From assembly GCA_963798195.1 (NCBI GenBank), contig CAWCSF010000010.1, positions 372,001 to 436,000 on the forward strand: a DNA stretch of 64,000 nt, given 5' to 3'. Every line of letters starts with the position of its first letter. Positions within the stretch are counted from its first letter, which is position 1. Of the stretch, positions 1-8,666 are shown piece after piece. Under the pieces are notes generated by a model. That model saw nothing but the letters and a program-made list of their open reading frames with translations. It was not told the origin of the DNA and ran no database searches. The position numbers were made by a program, and so were the translations under genes. This DNA is from CAVSRC01 sp963798195 (GTDB lineage: Bacteria; Pseudomonadota; Alphaproteobacteria; Rhizobiales; Kaistiaceae).

Positions 1-672
1 GGCTTCGCCGGCTTCGATTTCCTTGTCGTCGATATGGAGCATGTACCCATCGAGGTGACCGACACGGTCGGGCTCCTGCGCACGATCGCCGGCACGCCGG
101 CCGAGCCCGTCATCCGCCTGCCGTGGAACGATCGCGTGCTGGTCAAGCGCGTTCTCGATGCTGGCGGGCAGACCCTGATGTTCCCCTTCATCGAAAGCGT
201 GGAGGAGGCGAGGGCCGCCGTCGCGGCGACGCGCTACCCGCCAAACGGCGTGCGCGGCGTTGCCGCCATGCACCGGGCCAGCCGGTTTGGCACGGTCGCG
301 GATTATCTGAAGCGCGCCGATGCCGAGATCGCGGTCATCCTGCAACTGGAGACCCCCGGCGCGATCGACCAGCTTGCCGACATGGCGCAGATCCCTGGCG
401 TCGACGCGTTCTTCGTAGGCCCGGGCGATCTTGCGGGAGCCATGGGTCTCATCGGCCAGATCGGCCACGATGATGTCCAGGCCCGTATCGCCGCGGCGGC
501 AAAGGCGGCGCATGCCGCGGGCAAGACGGTTGGCATAGTCGGCCCGAATCCGGATATGGTCCGCCGCTTCCTTGGGTATGGCTACGATTTCGTCGCTGTG
601 TCATCCGACATCGCCATGATGATGGGGCGCGCGGCGGAATACATCGCGAGCCTGACCAGGACGGGGAACTAG
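1..672 (+). CDS. HpcH/HpaI-family class II aldolase, 5' truncated
   Basis: The reading frame is open from base 1, so the N-terminus lies outside the window; at least 223 residues remain. Proteins of this family are metal-dependent aldolases that split 4-hydroxy-2-oxo acids into pyruvate and an aldehyde (HpaI in homoprotocatechuate breakdown, GarL in glucarate breakdown). Visible family marks are DMEH near the start (catalytic base histidine region), PFIES, QLETP (metal-binding Glu) and VGPGDLAGAMG (metal-binding Asp). The stop lies 14 bases before the next gene, an SDR dehydrogenase, and an extradiol dioxygenase follows, so a role late in a meta-cleavage or sugar-acid pathway is likely. The exact substrate cannot be read from sequence. 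Confidence 0.88.
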   Translation, partial: GFAGFDFLVVDMEHVPIEVTDTVGLLRTIAGTPAEPVIRLPWNDRVLVKRVLDAGGQTLMFPFIESVEEARAAVAATRYPPNGVRGVAAMHRASRFGTVADYLKRADAEIAVILQLETPGAIDQLADMAQIPGVDAFFVGPGDLAGAMGLIGQIGHDDVQARIAAAAKAAHAAGKTVGIVGPNPDMVRRFLGYGYDFVAVSSDIAMMMGRAAEYIASLTRTGN

Positions 673-686
673 ACGGGGATCATTGC

Positions 687-1469
687 ATGAGTGCGGAAGG
701 AACTGCGGCTGGCCGCTACGCGTCAGTGAGCTACCGGTCGCTTGCCAAAAAGCCGGTGGTCATCACGGGTGGTGCTTCGGGTATCGGCGCGGAGATGGTC
801 CGCGCCTTCGCGGCGCAGGGATCGAAGGTTGCCTTTCTCGATATCGACCAGAAGGCTGGAGCCGCGGTCGCGGCCGAGACCGGCGGCACGTTTCATGCGT
901 GCGATGTCACCGATATCGCGCGCCTGCGCGAGGTGCTTGCCGAGATCGAGACCGCTACCGGCGGTGTCGAAATTCTTATCAACAATGCGGCCCGCGACGA
1001 TCGCCACGAGATGGCGACGGTCGAGCCCGATTATTGGCACCGCGCGCTGGCGGTGAATCTCGATCACCAGTTCTTCGCCACGCAGGCCGTCGCCAAGGGC
1101 ATGACTGCGCGCGGCCGTGGGTCGATCATCCTGTTCAGTTCGATCTCGTGGATGCGTGCACGCCCCGGCATGGTCGCTTACACGACCGCCAAGGCGGCCA
1201 TCTATGGCCTCACCAAGACGATGAGCCGCGAACTGGGCCCGTCTGGCATCCGCGTCAATTGTATCGTGCCCGGTGCCATCCTGACGGAACGGCAGGCGAA
1301 GCTCTGGCGGACGCCAGAGGTCGACAACATGATCATGAATGGGCAAGCGATGAAGGTGTCGCTCGACGCGACTCATGTCGCGCGCATGGCGCTGTTTGTT
1401 TCATCGGACGAGTGTGCGGGTTGCACCGGCACCAGCTTCCTGGTCGATGCCGGCTTGACGCAGAGCTAG
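687..1469 (+). CDS. SDR-family NAD(P)-dependent dehydrogenase
   Basis: A 260-residue classical short-chain dehydrogenase/reductase. The Rossmann cofactor motif TGGASGIG is at residues 27-34, NNAA at 99-102, the catalytic serine at about 152 and the YxxxK pair at Tyr165 and Lys169. An acidic residue (Asp52) after beta-2 suggests NAD over NADP. The N-terminal extension of about 20 residues before the Rossmann fold is slightly long, so an internal start is possible. It sits between an aldolase and an extradiol dioxygenase on the same strand and probably oxidises a hydroxyl group of the same catabolic substrate; which one is unknown. Confidence 0.9.
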   Translation: MSAEGTAAGRYASVSYRSLAKKPVVITGGASGIGAEMVRAFAAQGSKVAFLDIDQKAGAAVAAETGGTFHACDVTDIARLREVLAEIETATGGVEILINNAARDDRHEMATVEPDYWHRALAVNLDHQFFATQAVAKGMTARGRGSIILFSSISWMRARPGMVAYTTAKAAIYGLTKTMSRELGPSGIRVNCIVPGAILTERQAKLWRTPEVDNMIMNGQAMKVSLDATHVARMALFVSSDECAGCTGTSFLVDAGLTQS

Positions 1470-1579
1470 CTGAACCGCCTTTGCCGGGTCGGACATGGCG
1501 TCAACCCGCTCGTGGGCTTATCTTTTTTGTCGTGGAAAGACACGACACCATCCGGTCAACGGACGGGAAGGGGAGGAAA

Positions 1580-2540
1580 ATGAGCGAGCCCTGTTACGAC
1601 ACCGCCCATCTCGGCCATGTCGAACTGTTGACCAATAAGCCGGAGGAAAGCCTGGATTTCTTCGTCAACGTCTACGGCCTCACCGAAAGCGGCCGCGACG
1701 CAGAAGTCCGTCTATCTCCGTGCGTGGGACGACTATGAGTTCCACACGCTTAAACTTACAAGTTCCGACACCACGGGCGTGGGCCACGTCGCTTACCGCG
1801 CGGCGTCGCCGGAGGCTCTGCAGCGGCGCGTGAAAGCGATCGAGGCGCTAGGCGCCGGTGTCGGCTGGAGCGAGGGCGATCTTGGTCATGGCCGTGCTTA
1901 CCAGTTCCGCGATCCGGACGGGCATCTCTTCGAGATCTATTACGACACCCGCGAATACGTTCCGCCGGAGGCCGAGCGTCCCGCCCTGAAGAATGTCGCG
2001 CAGCGCTTTCACGGTCGCGGCGCAGCCGTCCGTCGCCTCGACCACGTCAACTTGCTCGCCACCGATGTTGCCGCCATCCGCGACTTCCTGCCGAAGGCGC
2101 TTGGCAGCCGCGTCACCGAACAGATTGTGCTCGACAGCGGCCGTGTCGGTGGATGCTGGTTCACCGTCAATAACAAGACCTATGACATTGCCTACGCCGA
2201 GGATCACTCCGGCACGTCCGGCCGCTTCCACCACGTGACCTACGCCGTTGACCAGCGCGACGATCTCCTGCGCGCCGCAGATATCTTCCTCGAGAACGGC
2301 GTCTACATCGAAACCGGGCCGCACAAGCATGCGATCCAGGGCACATTCTTCCTCTACGTGTACGAGCCGGCGGGCAATCGCGTCGAGGTCGCCAATGCGG
2401 GCGCGCGGCTGATCCTGCGGCCGGATTGGAAGCCGATCACGTGGACTGAGGCGGAGCGCAAGAAGGGCCAGGCCTGGGGCCTGAAGACCATAGAATCGTT
2501 CCACACCCATGGGACGCCGCCGGTCCCCGCCAAGCACTAG
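1580..2540 (+). CDS. Extradiol catechol 2,3-dioxygenase (VOC family), frameshifted
   Basis: Two overlapping frames together give about 319 residues, the usual length of a type I extradiol dioxygenase (XylE is 307). The start ATG at 1580 follows GGGGAGGAAA, a good ribosome site. The frame breaks near 1700: the first part reads ...TESGRD, and removing one base lets it continue as QKSVYLRAWDDYEFHTLKL in the second frame, matching the XylE region VYLKAWTE. The C-terminal domain keeps the expected iron ligands: His in RLDHVN (near 2043), His in RFHHVTY and Glu in RVEVAN. It cleaves catechol-type rings next to the hydroxyls using Fe(II) and O2. As given the gene is broken; I think this is a sequence error because both halves are well conserved. 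Confidence 0.87.
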
Positions 2541-2662
2541 ACTGCCGCCATCGAGTGGCCTGCCCACACGGTTGGGGGGACGGCTGGGTGGGCATAATTG
2601 AGGTTGGCCGCGGCGCCATCGATCGCCCATAATCGCGGTCCTGCCTGCCTGGAGGAAACGCA

Positions 2663-3766
2663 ATGCCAAGAACAAAACCACCTTTCCGAGCCGATATGGT
2701 CGGCAGTCTGCTCCGGCCGGAGCCGCTGAAGGAAGCGCGCGCCAAGCATGCCGCGGGTGAGATCACTGCCGATCAGCTGCGCGAGGTCGAGGATCGCGAG
2801 ATTCAGAAGGTCATCGCCAGGCAGGAGGAGGTCGGCCTTCAGTCTGCAACTGACGGCGAGTTCCGACGCTCATGGTGGCATTTCGATTTTCTCGCCGGGC
2901 TCGATGGCTGCAAGCTCGTTCAGCTCGATCACGGCATCGCCTTCCACGGTGTGCAGACGAAGGCCGAGACAGTCAATGTCGTCGGCAAGGTCGGCTGGCC
3001 CGCGCATCATCCGATGATCGACCATTTCAAGTTCCTCAAGGAGCACACGCGGCTCATCCCGAAGATGACCATCCCGAGCCCGAGCGTTCTCCACTTCCGC
3101 TCCGGTTTCAACGCCATCAAGTCGGTTTATGCGGATATCGACGAGTTCTTCGACGATGCCGCCGCAGCCTACGGCAAGGCGATCCGCGCCTTCTATGACG
3201 CCGGCTGCCGCTACCTTCAACTCGACGACACGGTCTGGGCCTATCTCTGTTCCGACGAGCAACTGGAGCAGGCCAAGGCGCGCGGCGATGATGTGAGCCG
3301 CCTTCAGGAGCGCTACGCCCGCACCATCAACAAGGCGCTGGAGGCGAAGCCGGCCGACATGACTGTCACCATGCATGTCTGCCGCGGCAACTTCCGCTCC
3401 ACGTGGATATCTTCGGGCGGTTACGAGCCGGTGGCCGAGACGCTGCTCTCCAAGGTCAATATCGACGGCTATTTCCTCGAATATGACACAGAACGCGCTG
3501 GCGGCTTCGAGCCGCTGCGCTTCCTGCCCAAGGGGAACAAGATCGTCGTCCTCGGTCTCATCACGTCGAAGAGCGGCACGCTCGAGAACAAGGACGACGT
3601 GAAGAAGCGCATCGATGAGGCGACCAAATACGTCGCGCTCGACCAGCTGGCGCTCTCGCCGCAGTGTGGCTTCGCCTCGACTGAGGAAGGCAACATCCTC
3701 ACCGAGGACGCGCAATGGGCGAAACTCCGGGAGATCGTCGAGATTTCGCGCGAGGTATGGGACTGA
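2663..3766 (+). CDS. Cobalamin-independent methionine synthase II-like protein (MetE C-terminal domain family)
   Basis: A 367-residue protein starting at ATG 2663 after GGAGGAAACGCA. It matches only the C-terminal catalytic barrel of MetE (full MetE is about 750 residues) and resembles the stand-alone YxjG/YxjH group. Family signals: DMVGSLLRP at the N-terminus, TDGEFRR, the zinc-ligand pair in TMHVCRGNFRS (His-x-Cys), a Glu in LEYDTERAGGFEPL and a Cys in SPQCGFAS near the C-terminus. The folate-binding N-terminal half is absent, so the methyl donor need not be methyltetrahydrofolate. Its place between an extradiol dioxygenase and an NAD-binding reductase suggests a catabolic role, perhaps thiol-linked methyl or alkyl transfer; that is inference. 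Confidence 0.85.
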   Translation: MPRTKPPFRADMVGSLLRPEPLKEARAKHAAGEITADQLREVEDREIQKVIARQEEVGLQSATDGEFRRSWWHFDFLAGLDGCKLVQLDHGIAFHGVQTKAETVNVVGKVGWPAHHPMIDHFKFLKEHTRLIPKMTIPSPSVLHFRSGFNAIKSVYADIDEFFDDAAAAYGKAIRAFYDAGCRYLQLDDTVWAYLCSDEQLEQAKARGDDVSRLQERYARTINKALEAKPADMTVTMHVCRGNFRSTWISSGGYEPVAETLLSKVNIDGYFLEYDTERAGGFEPLRFLPKGNKIVVLGLITSKSGTLENKDDVKKRIDEATKYVALDQLALSPQCGFASTEEGNILTEDAQWAKLREIVEISREVWD

Positions 3767-3956
3767 GCCTTGCGCGGCGACCCCTCGGCGCAGCACCGCC
3801 TTCTTCTTGCTCTGTGGTCTTGCGCATCGGCGTGACTCCGCGTGTGATGTCACATGCCAGCGAACCGTTGGCGGGGCCGGGAGGGACCCCCGCTGACGTC
3901 ACTGGCTTCGTGCTGTGCGCATTCGACTGACCACCAACCTCAGAAAGCAACCTCCC

Positions 3957-4943
3957 ATGAAAGTCTGTGTTTATGGAGCCGGCGCCATCGGCGGCGTCAT
4001 AGCGGCGCGTTTGGCGTTGAACGGAGTGGAGACGTCCGTCGTCGCACGTGGGCCGCATCTGGCCGCCATCAAGGCGAAGGGGCTGCGCTTCGACACGCCT
4101 GAGGGCAGCAAGACCGTCAAGATTGCCGCCTCCGACAATCCTGCGGACCTCGGCCCGCAGGACTATGTGATTTCCGCGGTCAAGGCGCACCAGACGCCCG
4201 CCACCGCTGGGCCGATGAAGCATCTGCTCAAGGACGAAACGGCGATTATCTATGCGGTCAACGGCATCCCGTGGTGGTACTTCCGCAAGGAGGGCGGCAA
4301 GTCGGCGGACAAGCGCCTGGAGCGCCTCGATCCGGGTGGGGCGCTTTGGGAAGGTGTCGGCGTCGACCGCACGATCGGGTGCGTGGTGAATCTCCCCGCG
4401 ACCGTATCGGAGCCGGGCGTCATCCATTGGGAGGGGGGCAACAATCGTCTGGCGCTGGGCGAACTTGACGATGCCCAGTCGCCGCGGCTGATTGCGATCG
4501 CCGATGCGCTTCGCGCCGCGGGAATGAGCGTTGACACCCACCGTCCGATTCGCTGGGAAGTGTGGAACAAGCTGGTGCTCATCATGGTCTCGTCGCCTCT
4601 GTCGATCTTGACCGATATGCCGTCCGGACCTGCCACCAGGGACCCGGCCGTGCGCGAGATAGCGCGCAAGGCATGGCAGGAAGCTAACGCCATCGCCGCG
4701 GCTTTCGGCGCAGAGCTCGACCCCAACATCGACGAGAAGCTGGACAGCTGGTCGAAGAGTACCAGCAAGCATAGGCCATCGATCCTTCAGGATCTCGACA
4801 ACGGTCGTCCCATGGAGATCGACCCGCAGGTAACTGTTCCGCTTGAATTGGGGCACGAGGCCGGAGTGCTGTCGCCGACGCTCGATATGTTGGCTGCTCT
4901 CATGCGTGCCCGCGCCCGCGCGGCGGGCCTGTACGCCGGATAG
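3957..4943 (+). CDS. Ketopantoate reductase family protein (2-dehydropantoate 2-reductase-like)
   Basis: Starting at ATG 3957 the protein has 328 residues and begins directly with the dinucleotide-binding strand (VYGAGAIGG), so this start is preferred to the in-frame ATG at 3915. Conserved ApbA/PanE features are the GAGAIGG loop, the K-A-H of ISAVKAH, the lysine of RWEVWNKLV and the C-terminal helical domain. PanE makes pantoate from ketopantoate with NADPH, but many paralogues reduce other 2-oxo acids. The catabolic neighbourhood and the lack of pan genes argue for such a paralogue. The next gene begins 13 bases after the stop. Confidence 0.87.
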   Translation: MKVCVYGAGAIGGVIAARLALNGVETSVVARGPHLAAIKAKGLRFDTPEGSKTVKIAASDNPADLGPQDYVISAVKAHQTPATAGPMKHLLKDETAIIYAVNGIPWWYFRKEGGKSADKRLERLDPGGALWEGVGVDRTIGCVVNLPATVSEPGVIHWEGGNNRLALGELDDAQSPRLIAIADALRAAGMSVDTHRPIRWEVWNKLVLIMVSSPLSILTDMPSGPATRDPAVREIARKAWQEANAIAAAFGAELDPNIDEKLDSWSKSTSKHRPSILQDLDNGRPMEIDPQVTVPLELGHEAGVLSPTLDMLAALMRARARAAGLYAG

Positions 4944-4956
4944 GGGTGAAGCACGC

Positions 4957-6108
4957 GTGGCGGCCGCATCGCCTCATCCGCTGACCAAGACGGAAGCCCG
5001 GCGCATCTGGCTGCGGGCCCAGCGGCTCGACAGCCACGAGCCATTTGGCGGCGGGCCGGAAGCGACCCGGCTTGCAGTCGAGCAATTAGGCTATGTCCAA
5101 ATCGATACGATCAATGTGATCGAGCGCTGCCACCATCACATTCTGTTCACCCGTATTCCCGGCTATCGGCGCGCGCACCTCCATCAGGCGCAGGCCGTCG
5201 ACAAGTCGGTCTTTGAATACTGGACGCACGCCCTGTCCTACGTGCCGACGCGGGACCTGCGGTTCTTCACCGGCACCATGAAGAAAGACTGGAAGCGCCG
5301 TGCCGTTTGGTTCCCGGGTATCCGGCTTCCCGATGTTCGTAAGGTCGTCTCCCGCATCGAGAAGGAAGGCCCGCTCACGATCCGCGACATCAACGACGAT
5401 GTTCTGGTCGAGAAGGACCATCCCTGGGCCAGCCGAAAGCCATCGAAACGGGCACTGCAACTCGCGTTTTACAAGGGCGATGTCACGATCAGCGCGCGCT
5501 CGGGCATGCTGAAGACCTATGAACTGATGGGGCGTCATTTCGGTTGGGAAAAGCCGCCGAAGGCCGCTACCGAGCGTGAGGTGGCGGGCTACTTCCTCGA
5601 CCGTGCACTCAGGGCGCAGGGCGTCGTCAGTCTCGATTCCATCTGTTATCTCGATGCGCGCCGAAAGCCCGATGTCCGCAGGGTCATCGAGGCGCGCGTC
5701 CGCAAGAAAGAGCTGGTGCCAGTTCATCTGGATGGTGTGGCAAAACCCGATCATTGGGCGTCGCCGGAGACGCTCGCAGTGGTCAACAGCGAAGCGCCGG
5801 ACATCGTCCACATTCTTTCCCCCTTCGACCCGCTCATCAACCAGCGCAAGCGCCTACGGCTGATGTTCGACTACGAGCACCGATTCGAAGCCTACGTACC
5901 AAGGGACAAGCGCGTACTTGGCTATTTCGCGTTGCCCGTTCTTGTCGGCGACGAGATTGTCGCCGCCATCGATCTCAAGACAGATCGGGAGCATCGGAAG
6001 ATGCTCATCCAGAAATGGACGTGGTTCGGCAAAGGCTCGCAGCGCACGCACAAAAGTCGTATCGACGAGGCTCTGGGCCGGTTCGAGCGGTTCCAGCTCG
6101 CGTCGTAG
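4957..6108 (+). CDS. Winged-helix DNA glycosylase of the YcaQ/AlkX family
   Basis: The GTG at 4957 is chosen because AGGGGTGA lies 7 bases upstream and just after the preceding stop; an upstream ATG at 4843 would overlap the previous gene by 100 bases. The product (383 residues) matches the HTH_42/YcaQ family, built from tandem winged-helix domains. YcaQ (AlkX) and AlkZ excise bulky alkylated bases and unhook interstrand crosslinks. Here the active-site motif is Q-I-D in YVQIDTINV, the Q-x-D form typical of YcaQ rather than the Q-x-Q of AlkZ. A further hallmark is ERCHHH. It is an odd neighbour for catabolic genes. Confidence 0.87.
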   Translation: MAAASPHPLTKTEARRIWLRAQRLDSHEPFGGGPEATRLAVEQLGYVQIDTINVIERCHHHILFTRIPGYRRAHLHQAQAVDKSVFEYWTHALSYVPTRDLRFFTGTMKKDWKRRAVWFPGIRLPDVRKVVSRIEKEGPLTIRDINDDVLVEKDHPWASRKPSKRALQLAFYKGDVTISARSGMLKTYELMGRHFGWEKPPKAATEREVAGYFLDRALRAQGVVSLDSICYLDARRKPDVRRVIEARVRKKELVPVHLDGVAKPDHWASPETLAVVNSEAPDIVHILSPFDPLINQRKRLRLMFDYEHRFEAYVPRDKRVLGYFALPVLVGDEIVAAIDLKTDREHRKMLIQKWTWFGKGSQRTHKSRIDEALGRFERFQLAS

Positions 6109-6123
6109 GGTCAGGGAGGAAGC

Positions 6124-7017
6124 ATGCCGGAGCGTAATGCGTTGCGCGTCGCCTTCATCGGCTTCGGCGAGGCGGCGCGCGCTTTCGTCGACAGTCTGCA
6201 AGCAAACGCGGCTCTCTCTTTCACCGCCTACGACATTCTCCAGGAGTCGCCGGGCCGGAGCGACGACTTCGCGGCCGCGGCCGCGCAGCGCAATGTTATG
6301 CTGGCGGCCAATCATGCCGACGCAGCCCGCGACGCCGACTGGGTCTTTTCGGCGGTCACTGCGGCCTCCAGCCTGGAAGCCGCCGAGTCGACGCTCGCCG
6401 GGCTACATGCGGGGCAGGTATTCTTCGACATCAACTCGGTCTCGCCAGCGCGCAAGCGGCAGACGGCCGACCGTCTGGCGTCCACGGGCGCGATCTACAT
6501 CGACATGGCGGTCATGGCGCCGGCCCAAACGGGCGGCCATGGCACGCCCACCCTCGTTGCTGGTGCCATCCCGCCTGGAACACTGGACGACCTGAAACGC
6601 CTCGACTTCCAGTTCCAGCAGGTGAGCAATGCGCCGGGGGACGCAACCGCCATCAAGATGGTGCGGAGCCTGTTCGTGAAGGGTTTGGAGGCGATCACGA
6701 CACAGGCCTTGTTGGCCGCACGGATTGCCGGGTGCCAGGACCACGTCGTGAAATCGGTCGCCAAGTCGTTTCCTGGTCTCGGCTGGCCCGATTCGGCGAA
6801 CTATCAACTCGAGCGCGTCGCCACCCACGGCGTACGTCGGGCGGCAGAAATGCGTGAATGTGCCGCTTTCCTGGACGAGATCGGCGTCGGCGGCCAGCTA
6901 TCCCGCGCCATTGCCGACGTGCAGAACCGGGTCGGCGAGCTCGGTCTATCGGCAGAGGAGAAGGATGGCGCGGTCATTCTCGATGCCATCGGGCGGCGCC
7001 TGGACGGGGCATCATAG
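6124..7017 (+). CDS. NAD(P)-dependent dehydrogenase, 6-phosphogluconate-dehydrogenase-like with DUF1932 C-terminus
   Basis: A 297-residue beta-hydroxyacid-dehydrogenase-type protein starting at ATG 6124 after AGGGAGGAAGC. The N-terminal Rossmann domain opens with IGFGEAARAF, has the FDINSVSP loop and the MAVMAP segment. The C-terminal helical domain carries the lysine of IKMVRSLFVKGLEA and matches the DUF1932 type. Members oxidise or reduce 3-hydroxy acids or related catabolic intermediates. It lies 15 bases after the YcaQ-like gene and 28 bases before matB, so it is probably in the same transcript. The substrate is unknown. Confidence 0.86.
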   Translation: MPERNALRVAFIGFGEAARAFVDSLQANAALSFTAYDILQESPGRSDDFAAAAAQRNVMLAANHADAARDADWVFSAVTAASSLEAAESTLAGLHAGQVFFDINSVSPARKRQTADRLASTGAIYIDMAVMAPAQTGGHGTPTLVAGAIPPGTLDDLKRLDFQFQQVSNAPGDATAIKMVRSLFVKGLEAITTQALLAARIAGCQDHVVKSVAKSFPGLGWPDSANYQLERVATHGVRRAAEMRECAAFLDEIGVGGQLSRAIADVQNRVGELGLSAEEKDGAVILDAIGRRLDGAS

Positions 7018-7045
7018 GAACGAAAAACCAGGCCGGGGAGGGGCT

Positions 7046-8560
7046 TTGACGAATCATCTCATAGATCAGATTAGGTCCGCGATGCCGGCGGCATCGGCCC
7101 CTCTCATCACGACTCCGGAGGGCCGGGTCGTGTCGTATGGCGATCTGGATGGCCTGACGGGCCGGATGGCCAATGCGCTCGTCGGGTTTGGCGTGCGACC
7201 GGGCGATCGCGTCGCCGTTCAGGTCGAAAAGAGCGTCGAGGCGTTGCTGCTCTATCTCGCGACCGTGCGGGCAGGCGCCATCTATCTGCCGCTCAACACG
7301 GCCTACACCCTGCCGGAGCTCGACTATTTCATCCGCGACGCCGAACCGCGACTGGTGGTCGTCGATCCTGCCAGGGCTGCGGCCATTGCCGATCTGGCCC
7401 TACCGATCGGGGCCACAGTGGCAACACTGGACGCCTCAGGCAGCGGAACACTCGCCGAGACGGCGGCGAATGCAGATGAGGCGTTTCGGGACGCCGCGCG
7501 CGGGCCAGACGACCTCGCCGCGATCCTGTACACTTCCGGCACCACCGGGCGCTCCAAGGGCGCCATGCTGACCCATGAGAACCTCGCCTCGAATGCCCGG
7601 ACTCTGGTGGAGGCGTGGCGCTTCACCGCGGACGACGTTCTCCTCCACGCCCTGCCGATCTTCCACACCCACGGCCTCTTCGTCGCCACCAACACCGTGC
7701 TGTTCTCGGGCGGCGGTATGATCCTGCTGCCACGCTTTGACGCCGATGCGGTCATGCGGCACCTGCCGCAGGCCACTGCGATGATGGGCGTGCCGACCTT
7801 TTACGTGCGCTTGCTGAAGCATCCCCGCCTTTCGCGCGAATCCACGTCCCACATGCGGCTGTTCACCTCCGGCTCGGCCCCGCTTCTGGCGGAGACCCAC
7901 CGCGAGTGGCTGGAAAATACCGGTCACGCTATCCTCGAGCGCTACGGCATGACCGAAACCAATATGAACACGTCGAATCCCTACGACGGACCCCGTGTGG
8001 CCGGCACGGTCGGCCGTGCGCTCGCAGGCGTTGAACTGCGTATCGTGGACGCCGAGACTGCCACGCCAATCCCCGATGGGGAGATCGGTATGATCGAGGT
8101 CTCGGGTCCGAACGTCTTCGCTGGCTATTGGCGCATGCCGGAGAAGACGCAGGCGGAGTTCCGGGCGGACGGGTTCTTCATAACCGGCGACCTTGGCCGT
8201 ATCGACGAGCATGGCTACGTCCAAATCGTTGGGCGCGGCAAGGACCTCATCATCTCAGGCGGCTTCAACGTCTACCCAAAGGAGGTCGAGGGCGAAATTG
8301 ATGCCCTTGATGGCGTCGTTGAATCGGCGGTGATCGGCGTGCCGCATCCCGACTTTGGCGAAGGCGTAACGGCAGTTGTTGTTGCCGATCCCGCAGCATC
8401 GGTGACGCAGGAGGTGATCGTCACGCAACTGGCCCGTCGGCTCGCGGTCTACAAGCGGCCGAAGCGGGTGGTCTTTGTGCCTGAACTCCCCCGTAACACC
8501 ATGGGCAAAGTGCAGAAGGCTTCGCTCCGCGAGAAATATTGGGCCCTTTACGATAGCTGA
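7046..8560 (+). CDS. matB: Malonyl-CoA synthetase (malonate--CoA ligase) MatB
   Basis: The TTG at 7046 follows GGGGAGGGG and gives 504 residues, the same length as characterised MatB. It is an ANL-superfamily adenylating enzyme: P-loop LYTSGTTGRSKGA (about residues 160-172), HALPIFHTHGLF, the ERYGMTETNMNTSNPYDG core typical of MatB, ITGDLG, GRGKDLIISGGFNVYPKE and the C-terminal lysine in NTMGKVQKA. It activates malonate (and often methylmalonate) to the CoA thioester using ATP. Malonyl-CoA decarboxylase (matA) is not nearby. Since methylmalonyl-CoA mutase is encoded 27 kb away, methylmalonate use is conceivable but untested. Confidence 0.95.
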   Translation: MTNHLIDQIRSAMPAASAPLITTPEGRVVSYGDLDGLTGRMANALVGFGVRPGDRVAVQVEKSVEALLLYLATVRAGAIYLPLNTAYTLPELDYFIRDAEPRLVVVDPARAAAIADLALPIGATVATLDASGSGTLAETAANADEAFRDAARGPDDLAAILYTSGTTGRSKGAMLTHENLASNARTLVEAWRFTADDVLLHALPIFHTHGLFVATNTVLFSGGGMILLPRFDADAVMRHLPQATAMMGVPTFYVRLLKHPRLSRESTSHMRLFTSGSAPLLAETHREWLENTGHAILERYGMTETNMNTSNPYDGPRVAGTVGRALAGVELRIVDAETATPIPDGEIGMIEVSGPNVFAGYWRMPEKTQAEFRADGFFITGDLGRIDEHGYVQIVGRGKDLIISGGFNVYPKEVEGEIDALDGVVESAVIGVPHPDFGEGVTAVVVADPAASVTQEVIVTQLARRLAVYKRPKRVVFVPELPRNTMGKVQKASLREKYWALYDS

Positions 8561-8666
8561 CGAGCACTACCCAAGCAGCCTCGAAAGCTCTGTTCGACGT
8601 GTGGACCGGTCAGGACATCGCTGTTAGGTTGCTCGCCCATATTGAGGTCCCTGGCAAGCATCCGTT

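Noticed and set aside
2561..2594. Terminator formed by TGCCCAC and GTGGGCA after the dioxygenase gene
   Set aside because: The stem is only seven bases with a 20-base loop and no T-run, too weak to annotate.
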